Shown here piece after piece: positions 45,771-53,407 of a DNA stretch of 64,000 nt. The notes beneath the pieces are model-generated. The model ran no database searches. It saw only the letters and a program-made list of their open reading frames with translations, and had not been told where the DNA came from. Both the position numbers and the translations under genes were made by a program. The DNA is taken from NCBI GenBank assembly GCA_002452335.1, contig DKFJ01000004.1:41308-105307 (forward strand), given 5' to 3'. How positions within the stretch are numbered: position 1 is the stretch's first letter; each line of letters starts with the position of its first letter. Source of the DNA: Deferribacteraceae bacterium UBA6799. Its GTDB lineage: Bacteria; Chrysiogenota; Deferribacteres; Deferribacterales; Geovibrionaceae.

Positions 45771-46121
45771 GTGACAAACGCATGCTGTGAAAAAACCGTA
45801 CTGACAGACTGTATGACCCTGGCTATGCTGAAGGCGGGAAGCAGAGGCACTATCCTCAAATTCATCATAGACTGCGACGACATGCACAACTGCCGTTTTG
45901 CCCGCCGCCTGAAAGAGATGGGGCTCCATGAGGGAGCGTCCTTCGAAATAGCCCAGAACACAGGAGACGGTGAAGTAGCGGTGATCTGTGAAGGCACAAG
46001 AATAGTGCTGGGCAGAGGCATGGCGTCCAAGATCAAGGTGGAAGTATCAGACGGCGAATGTCTGGATCAGACACGCTTCGGGCGTTTCTGCCGCAGGTTC
46101 GGCATCGGCTGCCGGATGTAA
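45771..46121 (+). CDS. feoA: FeoA-domain protein with Cys-rich ends, no FeoB partner
   Basis: The start is GTG with GAGGT 6 bases upstream, and the protein has 116 residues. The central 75 residues are an SH3-like FeoA domain (LKAGSRGTILKF, FARRLKEMGLHEGASFEI, GTRIVLGRGMASKIKV). Both ends carry extra cysteines (C5, C6, C14; and three in the last 20 residues), which ordinary FeoA of about 75 residues lacks. FeoA helps the ferrous iron permease FeoB, but no feoB follows; the next gene is lnt. A Fur-like box lies in its promoter region. A metal-binding or redox-sensing variant is possible. Confidence 0.83.
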   Translation: MTNACCEKTVLTDCMTLAMLKAGSRGTILKFIIDCDDMHNCRFARRLKEMGLHEGASFEIAQNTGDGEVAVICEGTRIVLGRGMASKIKVEVSDGECLDQTRFGRFCRRFGIGCRM

Positions 46122-46177
46122 GTTCCTTTTCATTTTCTTTAATTGCTCTCTTTTCAGTATTGTATTAGAATATCCCC

Positions 46178-47647
46178 ATGAATAAACCGGTTATGCTTTT
46201 ACTTTCAGCCGCCGTTTCGGCTCTCATGCTGACCCTCGCTTCCCCCGGGTTCGACATGTGGTTTCTGGCGTATATAGCGCTGGTTCCCGCTCTCGTCTAT
46301 TCCGCGAAGAGCGAAAGACCCGGCTTCACTCTCTGGCTTTTCGGTTTCATATACTATTTCATAAATCTGCGCTGGATCATCACATCAGTATCCCACTTCG
46401 GCAATTCACCTTTTTTTGTGGGGCTTTCCGCCGCTATGGGCTTTGCCGCTATGCTGGCGCTGTTCTGGGCTGTATTCGGATGGGTTTACGCCAGAAAGAA
46501 GGGATCAAGCCTACTGCTGGCAGGTATTCTCGTATGCCTGGAGATCATCAGGGGAAATATTCTGACAGGTTTTCCATGGCTCAACCTGTCGCACACCCAG
46601 TACACTTTTCTGCCTGTCATACAGGCCGCCGATCTGGGCGGAGAACATCTGATATCCCTTGCGGTGGCTTATTTCAACATAGCGCTCGCTGATTTTTTTA
46701 TAACCCGGAACAACAGATCCATAGCCTTAGCCTCTGTTTTTCTGGCGGCTCTTCTGACATACGGTTTTCTGGCGGAAAACAGAAAATATGAATCAGACGA
46801 TTTAAGCGTCAGGATAATTCAGCCGGCATACAAACAGGAAGATAAATGGGACAGGGCAAAGCAGGACGATATTTTTCTGACAGTCAGCGAAATGCTCAGA
46901 AAATCCGAACCGGAAAAATTTGATCTGATCATGCTGCCCGAATCAGTCTATCCGGCTTTTCTGGACGAATCCTTCTCCGGATATCTGCTGATGCGCATAA
47001 TGTCCGAAAACACCCCCCTGATAGCCGGAGGGATACGCAACGCCTCCTCAGACGGAAATATAAAATACTACAACAGCGTATTTATGCTGAACAATGATAA
47101 AACAGACATATACGACAAACGCCATCTGGTTCCTTTCGGAGAATATTTTCCGATGAAAACCCTTTTCAAACCTATAGATTATTACTTTTTCAAAGGCGCT
47201 GAGGATTTTTCCGCTGGAAAGGATGCAAAAATCTTTTCCGCCGGAAAACTAAATGCCGCTCCACTTGTCTGTTATGAGAGCGCATACAGCTCTCTTGTCC
47301 GCCCGCAGGTGGACAACGGGGCAAACATCCTGACAGTAGCAACAAACGACAGCTGGTTCGGAAAAACACAGGGACCCTCACAGCATCTGGCGGCGGACGT
47401 GATGCGGGCGGTGGAGTTCCGCAGATATGTACTGAGAGCGGCCCAGTCGGGAATCTCCGCCTGTCTGGCAGCCAACGGTGATATAGAAGGCAGCCTGAAA
47501 CAGGGTAAAAAAGGCTATCTGGACTGCGAAGCAAAACTGATAAGCACGAAAACCGTATTTTCGTCAATAGGTTATACATGGTTTCTGGCATTTCTGGGGC
47601 TGACATACGGATACGACAGGCTCAGACGCAGAAGAAATAACGATTGA
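46178..47647 (+). CDS. lnt: Apolipoprotein N-acyltransferase
   Basis: Lnt of 489 residues, with about six N-terminal membrane helices followed by a periplasmic nitrilase domain. The catalytic triad neighbourhoods are LPESVYP (Glu), YDKRHLVPFGEYFP (Lys) and LVCYES (Cys). It adds the third acyl chain to lipoproteins in the inner membrane, confirming a diderm envelope. Predicted lipoproteins coded at 60778 and 60966 would be clients. It sits between feoA and tatA. Confidence 0.95.
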   Translation: MNKPVMLLLSAAVSALMLTLASPGFDMWFLAYIALVPALVYSAKSERPGFTLWLFGFIYYFINLRWIITSVSHFGNSPFFVGLSAAMGFAAMLALFWAVFGWVYARKKGSSLLLAGILVCLEIIRGNILTGFPWLNLSHTQYTFLPVIQAADLGGEHLISLAVAYFNIALADFFITRNNRSIALASVFLAALLTYGFLAENRKYESDDLSVRIIQPAYKQEDKWDRAKQDDIFLTVSEMLRKSEPEKFDLIMLPESVYPAFLDESFSGYLLMRIMSENTPLIAGGIRNASSDGNIKYYNSVFMLNNDKTDIYDKRHLVPFGEYFPMKTLFKPIDYYFFKGAEDFSAGKDAKIFSAGKLNAAPLVCYESAYSSLVRPQVDNGANILTVATNDSWFGKTQGPSQHLAADVMRAVEFRRYVLRAAQSGISACLAANGDIEGSLKQGKKGYLDCEAKLISTKTVFSSIGYTWFLAFLGLTYGYDRLRRRRNND

Positions 47648-47696
47648 ACTTTTAGTTTTTTCAATATATTAGAAAGATACATATGGGAGGAACATT

Positions 47697-47915
47697 ATGT
47701 TCGGACTCGGTTCACAGGAAATTTTAATTATACTTGTTATCGCTCTTGTGGTATTCGGCGCGGGGAAACTGCCCCAGATAGGCGACGGCATGGGCAAGGC
47801 CATCAAAAACTTTAAAAAAGCGGCCAAAGACGCCGAAGATGTGGTAGACATCACACCCAAGTCTAACGATCAGGGCAAAATCACAGAAGGCGACAGCGAA
47901 GATAAAAAATCCTGA
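47697..47915 (+). CDS. tatA: Twin-arginine translocase subunit TatA/E
   Basis: This small protein of 72 residues has a short N-terminal membrane helix (SQEILIILVIALVVFGAGKLP), the hinge Gly-Lys-Leu-Pro, an amphipathic helix (IGDGMGKAIKNFKKAAKD) and an acidic tail. This is the pore-forming subunit for export of folded proteins. The start has a perfect GGGAGGAAC ribosome-binding site. No tatB or tatC is adjacent. Confidence 0.95.
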   Translation: MFGLGSQEILIILVIALVVFGAGKLPQIGDGMGKAIKNFKKAAKDAEDVVDITPKSNDQGKITEGDSEDKKS

Positions 47916-47922
47916 GCGGCAG

Positions 47923-48612
47923 ATGACCACAGGCGGACAGAATACTGAGCTTTCTGTTCTCCACAGGCTCAATCCGGCAGTTAAACTGACAGTATTTCTC
48001 TGCCTTATACAGATAGCCGGGATATCTGTGTCGCTTTTGTCATACACAATGCTGACACTGCTGGCGGCGGCTGTGCAGATATTTGCGAGGCTGAGCCCGC
48101 TGGATTTGTTTTACAAGGTTAAACCCTTTATAATTATCCTTATAATCACTTTTATAATGAATTTTTTCTTCGGTTCCGGATTGAATGATTCCGTGATTCT
48201 TACTTACCGTTTTTTTCTGATAATATACCTTTCAATTCTGCTTTCGGAAACCACGGACGCTAAGGCGCTGGTGTCTATCCTGTCCATGCCTGTAAGGGGC
48301 ACAGCGGGAAAAAACCTGCGTGTGGTGATGCTGGTGGCGCTGGAATTCATCCCTATCTTCATAGAAGACGCCAAACGCACGGTAAAGCTGATAACTCTCT
48401 CTCCGGAATATGAGAAACACACCTACAGGGTTCTTTTCCGCCCCAATGAGTATATTAAACCGCTGATACACAGTCTGCTGGCGCACACCGACACAGCGGC
48501 GGCAAAAGTGGAACAGGGCGGATACAGCGCTGTGGCTGTGCCTATGCCTAATAAATACGAATTGATGATAGCTCTGACTGCTGTCGTGATAGCGGTGTAT
48601 TATGCGGTTTAA
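47923..48612 (+). CDS. ecfT: EcfT/CbiQ-type energy-coupling transmembrane protein
   Basis: A 229-residue polytopic protein with the EcfT opening LHRLNPAVKLTVFLCLIQ, several hydrophobic helices, and a C-terminal cytosolic region with ALVSILSMPVRG and an Ala/Arg-type coupling helix around EFIPIFIEDAKRTVKL. EcfT links an S-component to the ATPase pair in ECF vitamin or metal importers. No EcfA ATPase or S-component lies in the window, so the module must be assembled with distant genes or with another scaffold. It overlaps truA by 11 bases. Confidence 0.82.
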   Translation: MTTGGQNTELSVLHRLNPAVKLTVFLCLIQIAGISVSLLSYTMLTLLAAAVQIFARLSPLDLFYKVKPFIIILIITFIMNFFFGSGLNDSVILTYRFFLIIYLSILLSETTDAKALVSILSMPVRGTAGKNLRVVMLVALEFIPIFIEDAKRTVKLITLSPEYEKHTYRVLFRPNEYIKPLIHSLLAHTDTAAAKVEQGGYSAVAVPMPNKYELMIALTAVVIAVYYAV

Positions 48613-49342
48613 CAAAGCCATGATTATAGAATATCTGGGAACCAACTATGCGGGCTGGCAGTGCCAGAGCCACTCACCCTCCATTCAGGAAGAAGTGCAG
48701 AAGGCGCTGGGGAAACTCTATAAAAAACCGGTCACAATAGTAGGCTCCGGGCGCACCGACTCAGGAGTTCACTCCATGGGACAGACGGCGAACTTCGTCA
48801 CAGACTCCTATATCGGGGACGAATCGCTGGTGCTGGGGATTAACAGCATACTGCCGCCGGACATATCCGTGGCAAAAGCATGGGATGTGCCTCTGAATTT
48901 CCACGCTCAGAAATGGGCTCAGAAAAAGACCTATCTGTATAAAATCCTGCACTCAAGAGTCCGCTCATGTTTTTATGAAGACAGGGCATGGTGGGTGAAG
49001 GGCAGAGCCGACATGGATCTGGCTCCTCTGATACTGAAAGAGTTCGAGGGAACACATGATTTCACATCCTGCTGCGCTCTGGTGAGCCTGAAGCAGAACA
49101 ACGTCCGGACTGTGCTGGAGACGAAATTTTACCGGGCGGGCGACCTTTACCATCTGGAAGTGACCGGAAACGGTTTTCTGCATAACATGGTGCGGATAAT
49201 TACCGGAACGGTAATAAAAGGATGCAGGGGATCATACGGACCGGAGAGAGTCAGAGAGATGCTGGAAACCAAGGACAGAAAAAAAGGAGGCCCCACGGCG
49301 CCTGCCGCAGGGCTCTATCTTAAAGAAGTTTTTTATCCTTAA
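48602..49342 (+). CDS. truA: tRNA pseudouridine(38-40) synthase
   Basis: TruA of 246 residues. The catalytic Asp is in GSGRTDSGVHSMGQ, and other family blocks are YLGTNYAGWQCQ at the N-terminus, FHAQKWAQKKTYLYKI, HDFTSCC and GNGFLHNMVRIITGT near the end. It isomerises uridines 38-40 in the anticodon stem. It starts inside the EcfT gene end and finishes 4 bases into the minus-strand paralogue gene. Confidence 0.95.
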   Translation: MRFNKAMIIEYLGTNYAGWQCQSHSPSIQEEVQKALGKLYKKPVTIVGSGRTDSGVHSMGQTANFVTDSYIGDESLVLGINSILPPDISVAKAWDVPLNFHAQKWAQKKTYLYKILHSRVRSCFYEDRAWWVKGRADMDLAPLILKEFEGTHDFTSCCALVSLKQNNVRTVLETKFYRAGDLYHLEVTGNGFLHNMVRIITGTVIKGCRGSYGPERVREMLETKDRKKGGPTAPAAGLYLKEVFYP

Positions 49343-49572
49343 CCTTCGCAGGGTTTGATGAATATCTTGGTCTCTACCTCAAGATACTGTGTGTACCATG
49401 TACCGAATTTATCATCATACCATTTTATATCAGCGTCGCTGAGAGTGGCGTAAAGATCATCGTGTTCTTTCTGAAGTTTTTTCAGCTCGATGCGCTCTTC
49501 CGGATCCAGCTCTTCATAAGCATCTTTCATGGGGAGAATCTGTTTCCTGATTTCCAGTGCCTTTTCTTTCAT
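49339..49572 (-). CDS. Small protein of unknown function, paralogue B (77 residues)
   Basis: The ATG at 49572 is chosen over a longer frame (to 49635) because GAGGAGG lies just upstream. Those bases also code the last Arg-Gly-Gly of the preceding gene. The product is a 77-residue, highly charged, probably helical protein (MKEKALEIRKQILPMKDAYEEL) ending in VETKIFIKPCEG. It matches its upstream neighbour over the whole length: the same 77 residues, D/E-E-L-x-x-E-E-R near 22-28, a W-Y motif near 52-60 and the ETxxFIKPxxG end. I do not recognise the family. It has no signal peptide or membrane helix. Confidence 0.78.
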   Translation of the reverse strand: MKEKALEIRKQILPMKDAYEELDPEERIELKKLQKEHDDLYATLSDADIKWYDDKFGTWYTQYLEVETKIFIKPCEG

Positions 49573-49574
49573 AA

Positions 49575-49808
49575 TTATCCTCCTCTTGGTTTTATGAACA
49601 TCGTAGTCTCCATGTTCATGAATTTGTCGTACCACACGGCAAATCCCTGATACATCCAGTTAAGCTCCTCTTCGCTCAGACCGGACTTGATGGTCTTAAA
49701 CTCTTCATCCGCCAGAACCAGCTCCCTCTCCTCTTCCTCTGTCAGCTCATCGCAGACATCACGGAGATAAACCGTTCTCTTAAGCAGATCAAGCGCCCTG
49801 TACTTCAA
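49575..49808 (-). CDS. Small protein of unknown function, paralogue A (77 residues)
   Basis: The likely start is the TTG at 49808, just after AGAGGTGG, giving 77 residues exactly like the next gene; an ATG start at 49859 would add 17 residues that the paralogue lacks. Sequence features are LKYRALDLLKRTVYLRDVC at the start, CDELTEEEERELVLADEEF, LSEEELNWMYQGFAVWYDKF and an ETTMFIKPRGG end. It is acidic, helical and cytosolic by appearance. The two genes are only 2 bases apart, pointing to tandem duplication and a joint product. Function unknown. Confidence 0.75.
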   Translation of the reverse strand: MKYRALDLLKRTVYLRDVCDELTEEEERELVLADEEFKTIKSGLSEEELNWMYQGFAVWYDKFMNMETTMFIKPRGG

Positions 49809-49927
49809 TGCCACCACCTCTTTTAAACATACTATAATGGTCTTATTTACCATTGTCAACCAAATGATAATCTTTATTATAAATTATAGCTGTTGTAATA
49901 GTACGCAACAGTGTTAAATTAAATTAT

Positions 49928-50776
49928 ATGAAACTTTTCGCCGTTATTTTAACTATAATCATATTGCCGAGTTCGGCATTCGCATGGGGTTTTGAGACGC
50001 ACATCAGCATAGGGATGCATATTCTGGAGAACACCAGTGTGGATATCATCCGGCTGAATCCGTCATTCTTTATGTGCGGAAACATCTTCCCCGATCTTTT
50101 CAACCTGTTCAAGGATTTTTCTTCGTTCAAAAAATCCCTGCCCACACACAGCTGGGCAACTGTGTCGAAAATGTCTCAGGCGGCAGACAGCGATGAGGAG
50201 AGAGCGTTCGTATACGGATACAGCGCCCATCTTTCGGCTGATATCATAGCCCACAACCATATGGTGCCGCAGCACATAGCCTATGTGAACTCAGGACGCA
50301 TGCGCTCCCATCTTCTGCTGGAGATGGCGGAGGAATCCATGCATCTGAACCGTTACAGCGCTGAGCTTCAGCGTCTTCTAAAATTTTCGCCGCATTACGG
50401 GGCGCTCTTTCTGCGCACCATGGGCATCAGCGACACCTGGTTCAAAAGAGAGGTGGCGGCTATACGTCTTGGTGTTCTGTCGCAAAAGCATCTGCAGGTG
50501 CATAAAGTGACCAGATATCTGAAAAAAATCACCCAGCCGGACTTTGAGAAAAAATGCGGATTTTTCAGAGAGGCGGCTCTCCAGCAGGCGTTTGACACCA
50601 TAGAGCACGGATATGAGAGTCTGCGTGATTGTGACCCCTCCGGCAAAAAGAGCATGAGCGACGCAAAAGAGATCAGAAAAGAACTGCTGAAAGACTCCAG
50701 CAAGCGAGCGCTGAAAAAAGAGTTCCGCAAAAACACCGACCAGAGGCATTTTCCTCTGAGCGATTCAGACACTTGA
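49928..50776 (+). CDS. Zinc-dependent phospholipase C-like exported protein
   Basis: This 282-residue protein has a signal peptide (about 1-19, ending AFA). The mature N-terminus WGFETHISIG and the later THSW, SAHLSADIIAHNHMVP and HLLLEMAEESMH place His and Asp residues as in the zinc-dependent phospholipase C family. There the mature N-terminal Trp itself binds a zinc ion. After cleavage at AFA-W, Trp would be residue 1 of the mature protein, as in classical enzymes. Phospholipase activity is inferred, and many distant members are uncharacterised. It precedes the TauE/SafE operon by 31 bases. Confidence 0.82.
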   Translation: MKLFAVILTIIILPSSAFAWGFETHISIGMHILENTSVDIIRLNPSFFMCGNIFPDLFNLFKDFSSFKKSLPTHSWATVSKMSQAADSDEERAFVYGYSAHLSADIIAHNHMVPQHIAYVNSGRMRSHLLLEMAEESMHLNRYSAELQRLLKFSPHYGALFLRTMGISDTWFKREVAAIRLGVLSQKHLQVHKVTRYLKKITQPDFEKKCGFFREAALQQAFDTIEHGYESLRDCDPSGKKSMSDAKEIRKELLKDSSKRALKKEFRKNTDQRHFPLSDSDT

Positions 50777-50807
50777 CTTATTTAATTTAAAATCTTAGCC
50801 TGTTCGT

Positions 50808-51632
50808 ATGGGAATAGAACTTTTCGGACTGCTTATTCTTGGTTTTTCCGCTTCGGTGCTGGCGTTCCTGCTGGGCATCGGAGGAGGCGCGCTCATTGTT
50901 CCCGTGATGACAGTCTTTTTCGGATACCCTGTTCACGAAGCCATCGCCGCTTCTCTGGTGGTTATCGTTATTTCATCTCTCAGCCTCACTTCCGTCAATC
51001 TGCTGAAAAATATGGTAAATATCCGGTTTGCGCTGTTCATGGAATCCATGGCTGTCGCCGGGGCTTTCATGGGAGGCGTGATAACTGTCAGCATCAGCCA
51101 GAGATCAGTGTCTATGGTGTTTGCCGCCACGATGTTTCTGACAGCCTATCTCATGTATAACAGCAGGAGCGAGGACACATCGCTGGCAGAGAGACCGGAG
51201 AAAACATCTGAGTTCGATAACGATTATTACGACGCCGTGGAAGGGCGCATGAAATACTATACAGTGAAAAAACCGTACGCCACCGGCTCTGTCGCCGGGT
51301 TCGCCGGACTCGCATCCGGAATGCTCGGTCTGGGCGGGGGTGTTTTCATGGTACCGGCCATGAACATTCTGGCCCGCATGCCAATCAAGGCAGCCACCGC
51401 CACCAGCAACTTTATGGTGTGCTTCACATCAGCGTCCGCCGCAATCCCATATCTGCTGAAAGGATATTTGCATCCCTCCGCCACCGCCACTATGGTTATC
51501 GGCGCTGTGCTGGGGTCAAAATTCTCCACCAGCAGACTGACAAAGGTGAAGAGCAGAAAGATACGCCTGATGTTCATCTTCTTCGTGCTGTATGTCGCTC
51601 TACAGATGCTCTATGAGTCGGTGCATCTATGA
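50808..51632 (+). CDS. TauE/SafE-family membrane permease (second copy)
   Basis: A 274-residue membrane protein with the duplicated TauE/SafE pattern: LLGIGGGALIVPVMTVFFGYPVHEAIAASL in the first half and GMLGLGGGVFMVPAMNILARMPIKAATATSNF in the second, separated by a charged cytosolic loop near 125-150. It is a probable exporter of sulfite or an organic anion. It overlaps the next small membrane gene by 4 bases, and that pair is a common arrangement for this transporter. Confidence 0.9.
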   Translation: MGIELFGLLILGFSASVLAFLLGIGGGALIVPVMTVFFGYPVHEAIAASLVVIVISSLSLTSVNLLKNMVNIRFALFMESMAVAGAFMGGVITVSISQRSVSMVFAATMFLTAYLMYNSRSEDTSLAERPEKTSEFDNDYYDAVEGRMKYYTVKKPYATGSVAGFAGLASGMLGLGGGVFMVPAMNILARMPIKAATATSNFMVCFTSASAAIPYLLKGYLHPSATATMVIGAVLGSKFSTSRLTKVKSRKIRLMFIFFVLYVALQMLYESVHL

Positions 51633-51886
51633 AAACCGAACAGACAATATCCAGACTCATGCGGATTGGCGTTATATCCAGCCTGATACTGATGACGGCA
51701 GGTCTGCTTCTGCCGGACGAAAGGATTATAAATCTCGGTGTGATCATACTGATACTCGTTCCACCGATTTCACTTATTTACTTTGTATTAATCTTTTTTT
51801 ATAATAAAGAAAAAAAATATGCCCTGATATGCCTGTTCATCGTACTTTTTCTGGCGGCAGTCACGGCGCTGAAGGTGTTTAGATGA
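51629..51886 (+). CDS. Small membrane protein, DUF1634-like, partner of TauE/SafE
   Basis: This 85-residue protein has three hydrophobic helices (about 13-28, 35-58 and 65-82) and a charged loop between the second and third. It resembles DUF1634 proteins, which are usually encoded right beside TauE/SafE permeases. It shares ATGA with both the permease before it and the crotonase after it. The role is unknown, perhaps an accessory subunit. Confidence 0.72.
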   Translation: MKTEQTISRLMRIGVISSLILMTAGLLLPDERIINLGVIILILVPPISLIYFVLIFFYNKEKKYALICLFIVLFLAAVTALKVFR

Positions 51887-52683
51887 ATAATCCCGTTTCT
51901 CATCAGAATATGAACGGAGCCTGCTGTATAGACCTTGCCTGCTCCCTGACCGGCAACCTCATCTGTCAGGAGATGCTGGACGGCATCTATGACGCTCTGA
52001 TGCTGGCGGAAGGCGACAGATCCGTAAATATGGTGATAATCAGAAGCGCCGTGGACGGGATATTTTCCAAAGGACACGATATAGACAGGCTTCAGGGTCT
52101 GGACCACATAGAGACCAAGCATTACAACCTGAGGGGTCAGCGCCTGATCTCCATGATAAGAAATATGAAAAAGCCAGTGCTGGCTCTGGTGGACGGAGAC
52201 TGCTTCGGTCCCGCCTTCGAGCTGATTCTGGCGTGCGACATGGTATTCGCCACAGTCAAAAGCAGGTTCGGATTCAATGAAACAGCCTACGGCTTCATGC
52301 CCGGTTTCGGCGGAACACAGCTGGTCGCCAGAAAGACATACGAAACCTTCGTAAAATTTCTGGTGTTCACCGGAGAACCTGTGAGCGCAGAGGAGCTGTT
52401 CGGAAAAGGCATAGTCTCCAGAGTGCTTTCCGATAAATCCGAACTGGAAAAGAACGGTGTAGAGATGGCCGTTCTGATGTCAAAAAGAAGCTCATTCGCC
52501 GTGGGACTGGCGAAAGAGACCATAAACAACACCATCGACATGGAACTGTCCAAAGGTCTACTGCTGGAGCAGAACGCCTTCACCTTCTCTTTCTCCACCT
52601 ATGACAAGACAGAAGGCACAAAGGCGTTCGTGGAAAAACGTGACCCGCAGTTCAAAGACCGCTGGGAAGATTACAGGTTCTGA
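51883..52683 (+). CDS. Enoyl-CoA hydratase/isomerase-family protein (first of pair)
   Basis: This crotonase-fold protein of 266 residues has an oxyanion-hole region IFSKGHDIDRLQG and the second segment LVDGDCFGPAFELILACDMVFA. SRFGFNETAYGFMPGFGGTQ carries a Glu at the usual catalytic position (FNE). The C-terminal helices include SAEELFGKGIVSRVL. It could hydrate or isomerise acyl-CoA esters. It is coupled to the DUF1634-like gene and followed 2 bases later by a second crotonase, an odd pairing with an anion exporter. The substrate is unknown. Confidence 0.85.
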   Translation: MNNPVSHQNMNGACCIDLACSLTGNLICQEMLDGIYDALMLAEGDRSVNMVIIRSAVDGIFSKGHDIDRLQGLDHIETKHYNLRGQRLISMIRNMKKPVLALVDGDCFGPAFELILACDMVFATVKSRFGFNETAYGFMPGFGGTQLVARKTYETFVKFLVFTGEPVSAEELFGKGIVSRVLSDKSELEKNGVEMAVLMSKRSSFAVGLAKETINNTIDMELSKGLLLEQNAFTFSFSTYDKTEGTKAFVEKRDPQFKDRWEDYRF

Positions 52684-52685
52684 TA

Positions 52686-53339
52686 ATGATAGAAACAAAG
52701 ATAGAAGAGCTAACAGCTTATATAAGACTGATCCCCTCCACAGGGCAGTTCACCCTGCTGGATGTGGAAACTATAAAAGATATAATCAGAAACCTGCGCA
52801 TGGCGGCGGCAAGCCCCGTGAAAACAGTCAGAATATACGGTGACGGCGGATGTTTTGCAGTGGGCGCGGATTTGCGCACACTCAGCACATACGGCGGGTT
52901 CGAAGCGAAATGGTTCTCTCGTCTGGGAAACACTCTCTTCGGGCTTATACGCACAATGCCCCAGACCGTGATCGCTGAGATAGACGGGTTCTGCATGGGC
53001 GGCGGCATGGATTTTGCCGCGGCTTGCGATTTCCGGTTCGCCACAGCGAAGAGCAAATTCGCCCATCCCGGGGCGAAGCTGGGCATCATCACCGGATTCG
53101 GCGGAACACAGGCGATACCCAGACTGATGACATCCGCAGGAGCGAACGAATTCCTGATCACCGGCAGCGCTTTTGACGCAGAATTCATGAAAAGATGCGG
53201 ATTCCTGACCGGTGTTGCCCACAGCGCCGAAGAGCTGACGCACATGACTGATATTTTCTGTTCAAAAGTAAATAATAAACCTCGGCACCTTCTGTATAAT
53301 TTAAAATCTTCACTGGATGGCGCCTCTTCGTTGATTTGA
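52686..53339 (+). CDS. Enoyl-CoA hydratase/isomerase-family protein (second of pair, short)
   Basis: This 217-residue crotonase-like protein is shorter than the usual 255-265 because the C-terminal trimerisation helices are reduced. It keeps the oxyanion-hole segment CFAVGADLRTLS, IDGFCMGGGMDFAAACDFRFA and ITGFGGTQAIPRLM. At the position where crotonases have the first catalytic Glu (QPE), this protein has HPGAKLG, so Gly replaces Glu. Together with the previous gene it may form a mixed oligomer, with this one as a non-hydratase partner, or it may act on a different acyl-CoA. Confidence 0.83.
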   Translation: MIETKIEELTAYIRLIPSTGQFTLLDVETIKDIIRNLRMAAASPVKTVRIYGDGGCFAVGADLRTLSTYGGFEAKWFSRLGNTLFGLIRTMPQTVIAEIDGFCMGGGMDFAAACDFRFATAKSKFAHPGAKLGIITGFGGTQAIPRLMTSAGANEFLITGSAFDAEFMKRCGFLTGVAHSAEELTHMTDIFCSKVNNKPRHLLYNLKSSLDGASSLI

Positions 53340-53359
53340 AAATCATTTAAGGTTATATT
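53331..53359 (+). promoter_or_regulatory. Probable sigma-70-type promoter of the CHASE4-GGDEF gene
   Basis: TTGATT (53331-53336), a 17-base spacer and TATATT (53354-53359) lie about 50 bases before the ATG at 53408. The -35 overlaps the end of the preceding crotonase gene. Confidence 0.45.
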
Positions 53360-53407
53360 AACTCTAGTGCTCTAAATATTCAGCATACTAATTTTCAGGA
53401 CGTGGCT

